64,000 bases of DNA from Scytalidium lignicola (taxonomy: Eukaryota; Ascomycota; Leotiomycetes): NCBI GenBank assembly GCA_002812745.2, contig NCSJ02000058.1:1-64000 (forward strand), given 5' to 3'. Shown one piece after another: positions 32,835 through 44,606 of this stretch. Within the stretch, counting starts at the first letter, position 1. Every line of letters starts with the position of its first letter. The notes under the pieces are model-generated. The model searched no databases. It was not told the DNA's origin and worked only from the letters and a program-made list of their open reading frames with translations. A program made the position numbers and the translations under genes.

Positions 32835-34140
32835 ATGAAATCAGAAACTTCAGTCTTAATCTCTGGATCCGGGCCAGTAGGCCTTCTCCTGGCTCTCGGT
32901 CTTGGAAAGGCTGGTATTGATACACTACTGGTCGAAAAACACCCAAATTTGCAGCCCGCAACGCGGGCGTGTGTATACATGCCTGTGGTTGTCCCTATTC
33001 TCACCAAGCTTGGTATATTTGACAAGATTCAGGAGGAGGGGTTCTTTAATCGAGTGGGGATAGTGTGGCGGGATTCTGAAGGCCAACCACTCGCACAGCT
33101 GCCCCTTGACGATCCCAAGCCTGACCAGTTTGGTGGAGTGTTGCAACTGGGGCAGTGGAAATTGGCCCAGATAATTCTAAATGAGATCAAAAAATATCCA
33201 AACGTCGAAGTTTGCTATGGAGCAGAGTGTGTTGGAATCCAGGACCAACCCGAGGAAGAGCAGGCGAAAGTGATGATAAATGAACGATTTACTACTACTG
33301 AAACGTTGATTAAGGCAGATTATGTCATTGGTGCTGATGGTTCTAACAGCAGTGTACGGCGTATGATGTGCATTCCATTCGAAGGATTCTCATATCCATG
33401 GAGGATGATCGGAGCGGATGTTCTCTATGATTTCATGAGCGAAGAGAACCTGGCTCCGCTCAATTTCATCGTTGACCCTGTGGACTGGGGAGTAATCGCA
33501 TTTACCGGAGAAGAAGAAGGGGGAGCTCGTCCCGGAAGCGGCAAGCCGCCACTATGGCGCATAGCATATATTGAACCAGCCTACTTAACAGCTACTAAGG
33601 AAGGATATATGTCAAGAGCTGAGAAGAGAATCCCTGAGTGCTTTATGAAACATGGAAGCAAGCAGTTTAAATTACTGCGAGCTGAACCTTACGTTAATTC
33701 CCAGAAGGTTGCTGCGCAAGGCCGAAAGGGCCGGGTATTGCTCACAGGTGATGCACTTCATGTATGCTCCATGAGATATCACTTTCTCACCCATAGTTAA
33801 GGTTTACTGATTGTTTACTGTCTAGTCAAATAACCCCATTGGAGGTCTCGGTCTCACAGGAGGGATTTGCGATGCGTTTGCATACGGAAATGCTTTAGTT
33901 AGGGTTCTTAAGAAGGGCGAATCCGATTCGTTATTAACAGACTGTGCGAATTCACGACGGAATGCATGGCTAACTATGACCAACGTTTTGTCGCAGGGAA
34001 ATATCAAACGGCTTTATGGGTTTGATGAGGAAGGAATTGGAGCCCGCGAAGAGTTTTTTTCAAGGCTAAAGGTCGATGAGAGCTTCTCTAAGGATATCAG
34101 AGGAAAGTTTGACAAGATGTTACCTGAGACCTTTGAGTAG
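32835..34140 (+). CDS. FAD-dependent aromatic monooxygenase (PF01494 type)
   Basis: Two exons (32835-33761 and 33826-34140; 64-nt GT-AG intron) encode 413 residues. The N-terminal dinucleotide fold has VLISGSGPVGLLLALG (residues ~7-22). YVIGADGSNSSVRR (~163-176) is the DG motif that contacts both FAD and NAD(P)H. GRVLLTGDALH (~299-309), split from SNNPIGGLG by the intron, is the second FAD-ribityl motif. All three class A flavoprotein hydroxylase signatures are intact. The protein is shorter than phenol 2-monooxygenases (which have a thioredoxin-like C-terminus) and nearer to PheA/TfdB or polyketide hydroxylases. It would hydroxylate an aromatic ring using NAD(P)H and O2. It is the first gene of the GC-balanced compartment. 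Confidence 0.9.
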
Positions 34141-36165
34141 GGATGTATTGTAGAAAAGTCGTTTTGGATCTATCTTGGTTTGCCATTGGTATACACCCTT
34201 CCAGATATCGTATACTAGCCATTATGGGCAGGAGTGTGTTGGAAAAGGCACAAATTTTCACTTGTGCATATAAAAAAAAAGGCCCCTTTAACATGACAAA
34301 TTCCATGAAAAATATACGCACAGCCTTGCAATAGCAGAGAAGCCCGCATTACTACATCAATATCTGTATTCCATACATGCTAAAATTTTATTTGTATCAA
34401 GTACCAAGCGAACATGCTTTCTTTCGTACAGATGTTGTCTGCAGCAGTTTACCAAACGGGAGGCTAGCATTAGTTCACTCTCTTACCAACCTCTTACTAA
34501 CCCTAGTTTTGAAGATAAGATGCTTATTTTGGAAGATACTTGTTGTAATCACATTTCGGATCATGAAACACCATATGAACCAGTTCATAGCTCAGTCAAC
34601 TACCAAACGGGATCGAGCGGATCTCGGACTAAAGCGGACGAAAACGGGCCAGACGCGTGTCTGTACTAGATAGGAGCGTGAAACCGAATGGACTGGTCAA
34701 GAAACCGTAGACATCATGATTGTAACTCGGTGAAACCCCGAATCTGTGACAAATAGCGTGGATGTGGCGGGAATTGGCGGATACCTTGGATTTCGTTCGA
34801 CGATGTCCGACGATGTCCAGCAATCAAACCTCCGCATCAAAAACTAAGCGGAAAACTCGGAAAAAGGCAAGCTAGTTCGCCCAGCTATAGCGGCGTTGGT
34901 TATCACAAGCTACTTGGCAAAAAGATCTTTATTTTCAAAATTCCACCAGTGCTGTGAAGCTGTGTACCTCTTTCTGTATTGATCACAGACGAGGTGATGT
35001 TAGATTACAGTTTTGTCTAGGACCGAACAACTGGATCCTCTCAAACCAAGAGCAAATTTTCCGCACCCGGGTCCCGCTTTATAGAAGATATTCCGTGTCT
35101 GTTAAATTACCATCTCGCTCTTTCCACGAGAGAATATTAATAAGGACCGTGCCCAGTCAAAGTCAAAGGCGGGAAAAAGAACCCCAAGCACTTGGCTGAT
35201 CATTCGTGGAGAGATCTCTGATTGGACTGTATCCAACTAAGTCTAAACCCTGCATATCGATGCCCGGATTTTATACGATGGAAATTCTTTACTACGATAT
35301 TTGATCTGCCGAGATCCCTCAGCATCGTAATATACTGGGTATGCTTCGTGAAGATTAGTTTAAATCGTTTAAATCTTTAGACTTAACGAGTTATTGTATT
35401 GAATAAGTAACAGGCGACGAGCATCGGCTGAAATAGGTTCATATATATAATAAAGTTAAATTGACTGCTCAACTGGCTGCCAGCGGTGGTGAGCGGGCAT
35501 GAAAATGTGTATCCAAGCTTTTAGACTCATATCCCTCCGGTTCGACTCTTGGCCTGTTAAATGTTCCCGGCGAATATCCAACACATCATGTACTCTACGA
35601 ATGGATACTTACAAGCTATCTTACTCGGCCACCCTCAGCTAGTATTAGCATGCATGCAGTCATATCTCTGAAGCGCTCATAGCTACAGATAAAGGCTACG
35701 AGGCACCCACTAGTCCAAGGAGACCAAAGGAATTGATTTCAGTAATTAGTGTGCTCCCAGCCATTATTGTTTTAGCCACCGCTCAGATTCCGACGTCGTG
35801 TCTCAAAAAGGCTAATCCTCTTTTCTATACCCAATTTAGTACTGACTCTACCCGCCGCAGCTTTTCATCCTCAGCGATTTATAAATCCGGCACTTGTGCA
35901 CAATCAAAAGAGGAAGAGAATTATGGATTAGGACGAGAACCATCAGCAGTTCCCATTTTATTATTTAAGAATTAAACAGAGACTAATCAATATATGTGTC
36001 ACTGAAGTCTAATACTTAAACCTCGGCGTGTGCTTCCTTTTCCTCCTGATTACCTTTATTTGCGTGCATGACGGCTGTTTACCTAGATCACAATTACACT
36101 GACTTATTATAACCCGGCCTGGTTTATTTTGGACAATGTTAGTACCGATATCTCTATGTGGAAAG
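34141..36165. other. Intergenic stretch between convergent genes
   Basis: A 2.0-kb gap between two genes that end toward each other. An 80-codon plus-strand frame (35733-35975) has no recognisable family. At about 35500-35575 a sequence with GGTTCGACTCT resembles an RNA polymerase III B box, but no tRNA fold is convincing. Around 34590-34860 the DNA is GC-richer with no coding signal. I see nothing else. Confidence 0.4.
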
Positions 36166-37969
36166 TTATGAGGCTACCTCTGCTATGCCCTTCTGCCCTT
36201 GTGCGGCCTGAAGGTAGCTTAGATTTTCTCCACACCCCACACGGTTGTAGAGACGGCAATTGAGACCTGTTTGTGCGGGAAACCAGAGGTTAAGACTTGT
36301 GAGATCTTTTCTAGGACCAACTAGTTCAATATCAAATTCTCTGAATAGCTGAGAGAGGACCTTGGACATTTCCTGAGGGAGAAGGTTTAATGAGCTGAGA
36401 ATAATTTTGATATAACAATGAAGTCTTACCATTAATGATATATGTTTCCCGATACAGACATGAGTACCAGCACCAAATGCTAACGAAGTCCTTTCCATGA
36501 CCTTTAATTTCTCTTTATCTGCTTCAATCCACCTCTCCGGTCTAAAGGTATCCGCGTCTTCGCCATAGACTAACTTGTCACGCGCAACAACCCATGGATG
36601 AATACCTACGATAGTGCCAGCAGGCAGATATTTGCCGCATATTGTAGCTCCACCTGGTGGGACATGTCTCTCCAATATCATCGCCACACTAGGATGAATT
36701 CTCAGGGCTTCTTTGATGATTGCTTGAAGGTACGGCATACGCTTTGCCTCCGCTTCTGTAACTGGATCTGACAGCTTACCGCTTGCATCCATCCCGTCAA
36801 TCTCCTGTTGCAACCTTAGATAAACTTTTGGGTTCGTAATGATATTATGTATCGCCGCTCTTAGAGCGATAGCCGTCGTATCACTTCCGGCTACTACATT
36901 GGCACTCGTATGATTGACAATGTCCGCAGGCCCAAAGGCACCACCGTCAAGACCTCCGGTTCGCCCCTCTTGGGCTATCCTGTGAAACCGAGAAAGGAAG
37001 TCATCTCGTGTGTCTGGCGGTTCCATGGCTGCTTCTTTCAAACACTTTACCGCAAAGTTCACAGCAGGGTTATCGGTCTCGATAGCCGGAAAGAGCCAGA
37101 GTACAAGTGGATTGCCAGCTAGGAATTTATGTAAGGTTGGCATCTGGCCAATGATAGATGCATAGCGCATAAAACTAAATATTGAAGAAATCATGTTGTC
37201 AACATCGCGTAATTGTTCTAGAAACCCCAGTGTTCGTGAGAAGGTTAAGTTTCCAATCACATCAAATGCGTACCACCTATCAGTCTACATTAGCGGAACC
37301 TAGATGATTATCCTGAGGTGTTCTTACTGGAGCCACTCGCCGAGATCCACCTTACATTGTTTTTCGACAGATTCCTCTCGCAGCCTATTCACGAAAAGCT
37401 TAGATACATAATCGATCTTGTATTCCAGCTGTGCCAGCGTCGCCACACTATACACGTGAGCAACAGGTCGCTTTATTCTTTTATGATAGTCTTCATCACT
37501 GGCTGCAAAAAGATTCAATAGCGGCTTCTTCTCATAACGAATCGCCCATATTGGATAAAAGGCAGTCTTTTCATAGTCATTTCCGACTGCGTAAAGAGTG
37601 GCAATCTCATGGGGATCCCCTACAGAGACATGTTTGGGTCCTACACGGACTAGCTTCCCGTATTTATTGTGTAATTCAACCCCTAATATCAAGATTTGGT
37701 TATACGACTTTCTTTTCAGGTGCGCGGATGATGGGGACAGACGAACCTCTGTATGGCGAATGACCTATTGATAAATCCCAGAGTCTCCAAAGTCCTGTGA
37801 AGCCGGCCAAAAAAGGACCTGGGATATCACGAAGCTGACGATTAAATTTGAGCGATAAGTAATAAAAAACAATAGCTAAGCCTACAAAACACCACATATA
37901 CCAAACAAAGTGGGCTTGATAAAGTATCTTCACCAGACCCAGTGCGTACTGTATGTTGTTGAACAGCAT
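36166..37969 (-). CDS. Cytochrome P450, pisatin-demethylase-like
   Basis: Four exons (37969-37747, 37682-37328, 37276-36430, 36372-36166; introns 64, 51 and 57 nt, the first with donor GTTCGT) give 543 residues. An N-terminal membrane anchor (~20-42) precedes the proline hinge DIPGPF. The I-helix AGSDTTAIAL (~322-331), the K-helix EALR (~382-385), FRPERW (~437-442) and the haem loop FGAGTHVCIG with the thiolate Cys (~467) are all present. The sequence is of the E-class group I type found in pisatin demethylase and secondary-metabolite P450s. It should sit in the ER membrane and need a reductase partner. Position between an FAD hydroxylase and a DUF4243 oxidase suggests it acts in the same oxidative route; substrate unknown. 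Confidence 0.92.
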
Positions 37970-39367
37970 GATGAGTTATCTGTATAGGAGATATCCCGTT
38001 TGCGTTGGGATTCCGACTCCTCTATACATACACACACATATATATAGTAGAATTTGTTCTTCACGCCCCAAGTGTATTTCTTTGGATAGAGTCCTTACAA
38101 CCCCACCAAAATAACACTGATCAGTGAGGGATATGAACGCTGCCAAATGGTTTCATCAGCATTACAAGAGCATTTCAAATATCTTTTACCTGATAGCTTC
38201 TGATGACAAATGAAGAAAACGCAGAGACGATTGGCTACTGCTAGGTATAGAGCAGCGAGCAAGGCGATCAACTCAGCTTATCACTCATGTGGGCAGGGAG
38301 GACGCCACCAAAAGTGAATATTGGAAAGCCTTAGGCGGAAGACTATTATTATAGTACAAGATGATAAATTGGCATAGCTGAGACGTACGGGGCGGGGGTG
38401 GTCAAAGGTGCTAGAGTTGGGGATTTACATGGCCGATGTTACTCATTGAGTGAGGCTCAAGATAAAGATGATGACACCTAGTAGCAATCCATATCGTGTG
38501 AATATTAGCAAATAGAGAGATCACGTTATGAGGTTGAATGTTCTTAGAGAAAGAGAACGCTTTCGGAGAAGTGGGTGGTGGACTTCTTGGTTGAATGAGT
38601 GGAGGAGTTCGGATTTTTGTGCCCGGCTCTCACAAAGCCAGAAACGTGACAACAAATCGGGACAACAAACGCGAAGCTGACGCCTTATTATTCCGGGGTG
38701 TGATTAATTATGCGGGGAGTGAAGGCCCGTGCATCTAGGCAGACATGTCCATTTCGACCGATTTGCACCGGGCATCGACACCCAGCCACTCAGGTTTAAA
38801 CCGTCAGATTATGAGGAAGCAGCATCAAGAGTATAATGCTGTAAGTCCCGGGGGAAATGAGGATATTGACTATGAACCCGTAGAAGGCGTTGGCCATCGG
38901 AAAGAGCCACAACAAACCATATTAAGAATCTATATACGCAGTAATACAAATCATCTATAGCTTGATGAAATTGCCGTATCTAACATATCACAACGAACAA
39001 TAGAGGTGAGTGTGATATATTGATGGTTTTACAGGGCACCACCAGTTCAAAAAGAATTATATTGTAATAGAGACTGACCCGGTGTCCATTTCAAGGAAAG
39101 TATCAATGCGGTATATTATGACCGATAAACTATTTCACCTTACCTGTATGCATTATTTACAGTGGTGTAGGTACGATAGATATTATTCCATGGTCTCAGA
39201 AATCGTAAATATAATGCAATAATAGAATTAGTGCTACATATACTACTTTTTGACCCAATTACAAAGAAGCAAAGATGTGACTAATGACGGACGGTTCAGC
39301 AGAAGATGGAAGGACTTTGCCATAGAGCTATATATCTACTATCTGAATAGTTACTTAGAGTCAATGT
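37970..39367. other. Upstream region of the P450
   Basis: 1.4 kb between the P450 start and the end of the DUF4243 gene, both on the minus strand. A TATATATAT stretch at about 38038-38047 is 70-80 bp upstream of the P450 ATG. A CCGGGG/GCGGGG-rich patch lies at about 38390-38400 and 38690-38720. A 71-codon plus-strand frame at 38745-38960 shows no family and is probably chance. Confidence 0.45.
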
Positions 39368-40889
39368 TTACACCTTATTTGGTATATAAGCCCATGACTT
39401 CTCCATTCCGCACCATCGCACCCACCTGACCATAATACGAAGGACTTCTTCGTCAAGCCCAGGTTGCGTTATACCCGCAGGAATGCGGTAGTCTGGGCTA
39501 TCCATTCTTTCAATGGAATCCATAACCATGTGAGCGACAGTGAGACAGTACTGAGGTTGCAGTTCAAGTCCTGGAAGACCATAGAATTTGCGTGAAACAT
39601 CCTCAGCATGCTTGAGACCTCGAATTAATTTGGCGCCGTGGCCGTCCTCACGGTACCGCCTTGCTCGGGCGAAAATCTCTGCCCAGCCATCTGCAGGATT
39701 TTTTGGTTTGTAATTGAAGATACGATCTGGGTAGAGTGCAGGGGTCTTATTCTGACCGTGTAAGACCAAGTCAAGCCGTCCCTTGGTCTCGACAAGTTTA
39801 CATTTAATGGAGTCAGAGAGCCAGTCGAGGCCGAGGAATACTCGGAGCCACAAGGAAACACTGACGGAGTGCATGAAGAAGAAGTCCATGGCTTCCATTT
39901 TATCTGGGCGTTGGGCAGCAGCCATAACCAGGGTATTCGCATTCGCAATTTCGGCTGCTTTCTGCTGCAGTTGTGATGAGTTGACGGTAAACTTGGCGAG
40001 ATACGGAACGATTTTGTCGCCAGCATTGGGGAGAAAGGTATCAAATAATTTAACACCCGAATTATCGCTCTCTGGAATAGCATTAGCGATTACAGAATCC
40101 TCCCGAATGCTTCGGTATAAATCAATCAGGGTCGCTTGAGATGGTCCATGTTTGGCTGCCAGAGCGTCCGCTTTATCTAAGAAAGGCGCAACAAATGATC
40201 CTGTTATAGCACTCTCGGCGAGACCCTCCGCAACGACCATCGGTTGATTAAACTCAATACCACAGCCAATATGGATGAAGCCATGATAAAAACCTGTATA
40301 GCACGTCAGCAACTGAACCTAAGTGTGAGCTTCTCTCTTCTCACCGTCAAATGCCCGAGAGAGAAGATCATTAGAAGCCTCATCCCCTTTGAATAGATAT
40401 TCAAGGATAGTTTGTTTAATCCCCTTTTGGTTTACCTCGTCCTGGAAGAATTTCAGGTACTCAGGATAATATTCAGACCGCCCAAGGTACTTTTTGAAGA
40501 CTGCAGGATCATGAAACTTGCTTATGAGTTCGGTAATGATCTCCTTTCGCTTTGGCAATTGAGACCCGCGGTTGATGTCGTATGCTATTTGGACTTCTTT
40601 AGGCGTCGCCCCAAGCGCATACAAGGTGAGAAGTTGGTGGACTGTGTGATCTGTTGGTAGTGCGATTTGTAATCAGTCACTGATCTTTTAACGGCTCAAA
40701 GATACATAGAGATCAGTTAAAGCATCACATACTATGAAGCCCCGCATAGTTATACCAAATATTATATTCACTGTCATTTTCCGTCAGCAGTTTACCGACC
40801 AAGTCTGCCGTTTCCTGGTGAACTTTATCTACGTGGATAAAGCCAGGATTGTGCTGAGTAGAAAGAACAACTTTGGTACCGTCGGCCAT
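39368..40889 (-). CDS. Questin-oxidase-like protein (DUF4243)
   Basis: Three exons (40889-40733, 40650-40345, 40293-39368; introns 82 and 51 nt) give 462 residues, the usual size of questin oxidase/AflY-type proteins. Family landmarks are HTVHQLLTLYALGATPKEV near residue 55, YPEYLKFFQ and GFYHGFIHIGCGIEFNQP (~150-170), a C-terminal half with AEIFARARRYREDGHGAKL, and HMVMDSIERMDSPDYR. Known members carry out Baeyer-Villiger-type or ring-opening oxidation of anthraquinones (questin to desmethylsulochrin; a step in aflatoxin and dothistromin pathways) with NADPH. That is family knowledge; the substrate here is not known and no PKS is visible nearby. It is co-oriented with the P450. Confidence 0.88.
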
Positions 40890-43553
40890 TTTCGTTTAAT
40901 TTGTGAGAAACCCTACACTAGATTTAAAATTGTATGAAGATCGAGACCGGGAAGGTTTGTTGCACCCTTATTTAAGAACAAACAGGTCCCCACTGGAAAC
41001 AGACACGCCAGGGTATTATACTATTTATAACGTTTGTCCAGGTCTAGCAAACGTGGTAATAAAGATGTAATCATTTGTGAGCCTACAAATTTCATAAGGG
41101 TTCGAGAACTTGTGGGCCCCTCTGTGGAGGACACTCATCAAAGGTCATCTGTTAATAAATTTGAATGAAGCTACAACGTATGGCTGGAAACATTCCGCCA
41201 TCCTGGCCAGTTGGAGGAGGGGGGGTGGGTCATGACTGATGCTTTGGCATTGCTTTGACTAGCAAATGATTTTCGCTGAGCCCTTGCCGGCGTGCTGCTG
41301 GTTTCGTGATTTTGAGTAATCTGCGCTAAGGACCTGCTGGCTGCTGGTTTGGAAGCTTGGTGCAACCCTGTCAGAAAGTATGGTGCTTATGTAATAGCAC
41401 AACCAATCACAGCTCAGGGAGCTTACGGTCGGTTACGGTTGAAGGATTTTCACACACACCCCTATGTACTGTACATCATCAAGACTAGCAGCCAATTGAG
41501 TCTCTGTACCATACAAGATATATGCGTAGTAGCCTATTCCCTGCGCCATAACCTCTGACAAACCCATTTTGCTGTGTCATCAATCCTTTGGACGAGCGAG
41601 TCACCAAAGCAGCACCACCACCTTGCCTAGACAGGTCGAAAGTTGTGAAGTACATTAGGCAATCTGGCATGCAGGACAGCTTCTAAGACGAGTCGGGGCT
41701 TTACTACCAGAGGCTATGACAAATTTCTATTCAATAGTTGTCTATTACGTCAGTTTATGCTTGTGAACTTATGGGTCTATAATGGATAAGAAATTAAACG
41801 ACATCTTTTCCTTGTAAGCTACAATGACAATATCAGAAAATCAGCATGTCCTACTTAATGGTGATAAAATACTAACTTTGTAGAGATAGTTTGCTTTCAA
41901 TAAAGGATCTCCTATAATATTCAGTCATACTAATAGATCAGATCACCAGTTTATTAATACAGTTTCTCTTCTGTCTACGGGAGACTTGATGAAAGAGAGT
42001 ATCCAGCTCAAGAAGCAAAAACATATCCAGAGAGATTTTACCGCCAGCAACGGAGAACGCATGTCGTCTGATGCACGCTCTTGGGATAGCCAGTCAGAAA
42101 AGGTTGGACAATTAAGATTAATCTCTCAGGGTACTTGTATATGACAGATAATCTAACATCAAATTATTTGAAATGTCAAACAACAGTGTGATTCTCTCTA
42201 GATAGAACTTTGCAGTAGCCCGGTCATCACAAATGATGGATGCTTAAACTCTCCGCCAAAGTAGAGATACATCCAAAATTAAAGTAATCATCTCAAGACG
42301 CTTAGATATTATCGCACTATCATCGACTAATTTATCGGAATGCCGAGTAATTCCAACCTTGATCAGAAAGACCACTAACTCTCCTTATACACATACAAGG
42401 CAAGCTCCAAAATAGGACTTCAGAAGCCTTTTGTAATATAAATAATAATAACATTTGATCCTAAACAAAGCGAATTATTCGTTGTTGAGGTCTACTGAAG
42501 GCTGGCGGTCCTACATTGATAGCAATGAAGACTACACGGTTGAATACTTAAAGAAGTAACTGGTCAACCTTATATAGGCGGACAAGATTGGGATTATAAA
42601 TTACACAAAGGCAGAGGACGAAGATCCGTCTGCCCGCAGATATCTGTCGGACTCTTACGCAAGCAGATTATCGGTATCAAAACTAAATACCACTCGTTTA
42701 CAAAGCAAATCCAAAGTAAGCTATAAATTATACAACGGAGATAGAAAGGGGATTTTCCGGGATTTTCGGAATCTGGGAAAGAATGAACCTAAGACGTGCT
42801 GCCCCCCGGGGGAAACCTGATTCCCAGAACATCCTGTTTTTGTAGACTACGATTTACGTTTAAGGTCAAAAGCAAGTGGTTCCCGGATCACGATCTCACG
42901 CCTAATATTTGTTGTAGCCTCAGGTATTAGATACACTCACGTGACAAGCCATGGCAAAAGCCATATGAAGTCATAGAGTCGGAGTCGGGGCAATTATCAT
43001 ACCTGTGAGACATTTTCACATGATACGTACGTTTACAGGTGCGTATATGATATGGGAGTATTTCCCCAGCTGTAGCTGTTATTAGCTAGTTGTTTTTGAT
43101 AGTTGAAATTCATACTGTGACTCGCGTACGTACCAATGATATCAGTAGCCGTAGCCTGTTCAACACTTCCCAAAAGCCTTGTGCCATGAGCAGCCCGTTA
43201 CAGCCTTATTTATGTTTCAGGCCACAACAAGTTTACAGCCAATAAACGTCAACTATTCACAGGCGGAATTTCTGTATTAGGAAAGCCGGAACTGCCTGCA
43301 ACCAATTTGGGCAGCACACCAATACACACTAATAACATCTAATCAACTGTACCACACGAGTCGTTATCTTCAATATCGAATAACTTGATAAACTAAAAAT
43401 TTATTAGACTAGAGGACCTTGATTTCTAGTTCGGAAGGATTTATGACGGCGAAAGTGCCTCTGTGAGATGTTGAGCTGACTGAGTAAAACGACTTTAACG
43501 AGGTGTACTTTCAAATAATATACCATAATAGGGATCGAAAAGGTAATATTTAG
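40890..43553. other. Long intergenic stretch, no gene seen
   Basis: 2.66 kb upstream of the DUF4243 gene. It contains a G-run patch at about 41220, a CCCCCCGGGGGAAACC patch at about 42800-42816, and a TTCCG-N7-CGGAA everted repeat at about 42757-42773. No coding frame of recognisable family and no terminal repeats are seen. Confidence 0.45.
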
Positions 43554-44463
43554 TTGTATAATAGCGCTGTTCGGCCCTGTCATGCTCAGTCTCAGGCTCT
43601 TGAGGACGCATTGTACTATGCTGGTAAGGCTGAGAATGAATCAGGAGAACTTGCTCTCGAATGCATTGATGAACTTTATGAAACAACCCTCGAGATTGGC
43701 CTAGTTTCAATACGCGAAATGGAGTTCTCTCGCCTGGCAGTGAGACACGGACTGTGTACATACGTTTCCACTGCTATCCGGGCTGGCTATAAGGGATTTG
43801 GAAACATTTCCAGTCTCCTGGACACTGCGCTTGAAGGCAGCAACTCCATCAACCCAGATGACGTCGACATGACCGACATGACCGACATGCTTACTTTACT
43901 CCTAAATACAACCACAGTTCTTAGTGATGAACTATGGTCATTGTACATTCAGAATCTCAGTTTGATAATTAAGCTAACAATGGATCATGACATCGCCATG
44001 CGCCAGAAACGGATTTTAAGCTTAATTCTGCCATATGTTCACAACATTAATCCTCCTCATTTTACAGATGTTTCATGGGGTACTCTATTCTCTGGAGTTG
44101 TTACAAGTGGAGCGGTGCCTCAGAATGTGGCGAATGTCCGAGTAGAGATGGTTGCGGAGCTGTTGGCACATGGGGCCGATCCCATCGCGCTGTACAAACC
44201 AGACAGAACCGACTCTAGACTCTGAACAGAGAGTTAGTCGATTGGAATTTCTGGCAAAAGTCACCGAAATGCTACTGAAAGCTGGGGCTGATACTCGTCA
44301 TCCCAGCTCATTAACAGTTGATGAGGTGGAGATGATATTCCCTCTTCGATTAGCAAACCCTATCTCTGATTTGTTGAGAAGACAATTGCAGCCATCTAAT
44401 ATGAATTGGGATTGGGGAACTTCCTGGATCCCTAAACTTCTAAGATTTTCCTGGTTCAGGTAA
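43554..44463 (+). pseudogene. NLR-type (NACHT/DUF7791) C-terminal relic
   Basis: The plus-strand frame from 43554 reads through FSRLAVRHGLCTYVSTAIRA, a segment typical of the C-terminal region of fungal NACHT proteins of the DUF7791 class. It continues to an ankyrin-like VEMVAELLAHGADPIALY and stops at 44225. The adjacent frame then carries on with EFLAKVTEMLLKAGADTRH to 44463, so a one-base shift lies at about 44200-44230. No initiator ATG or NACHT domain is present upstream; the in-frame 5' limit is a stop just before 43554. A short MTDMTDM duplication occurs near 43868-43890. It is most likely the surviving 3' end of a heterokaryon-incompatibility/NLR-like gene. Confidence 0.6.
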
Positions 44464-44606
44464 CTGGTAGCAGGGTTCGGAAATTAAGACTTAGTATTTA
44501 GTAAAAATTAATTAGTATTAGTATAAATCTTCATTAATTAATTTTAGTACAATATATATATATATATATAGAAGTCTCAACCGTTTTATTTTTGTTAATG
44601 CCGAGT

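Noticed and set aside
35733..35975. 80-codon plus-strand ORF
   Set aside because: No family match, no intron-linked extension and no promoter context; it is probably chance.
39625..40139. Long open frames overlapping the DUF4243 gene (152 codons on minus, 118 on plus)
   Set aside because: They are shadows in other frames of a clearly recognised protein.
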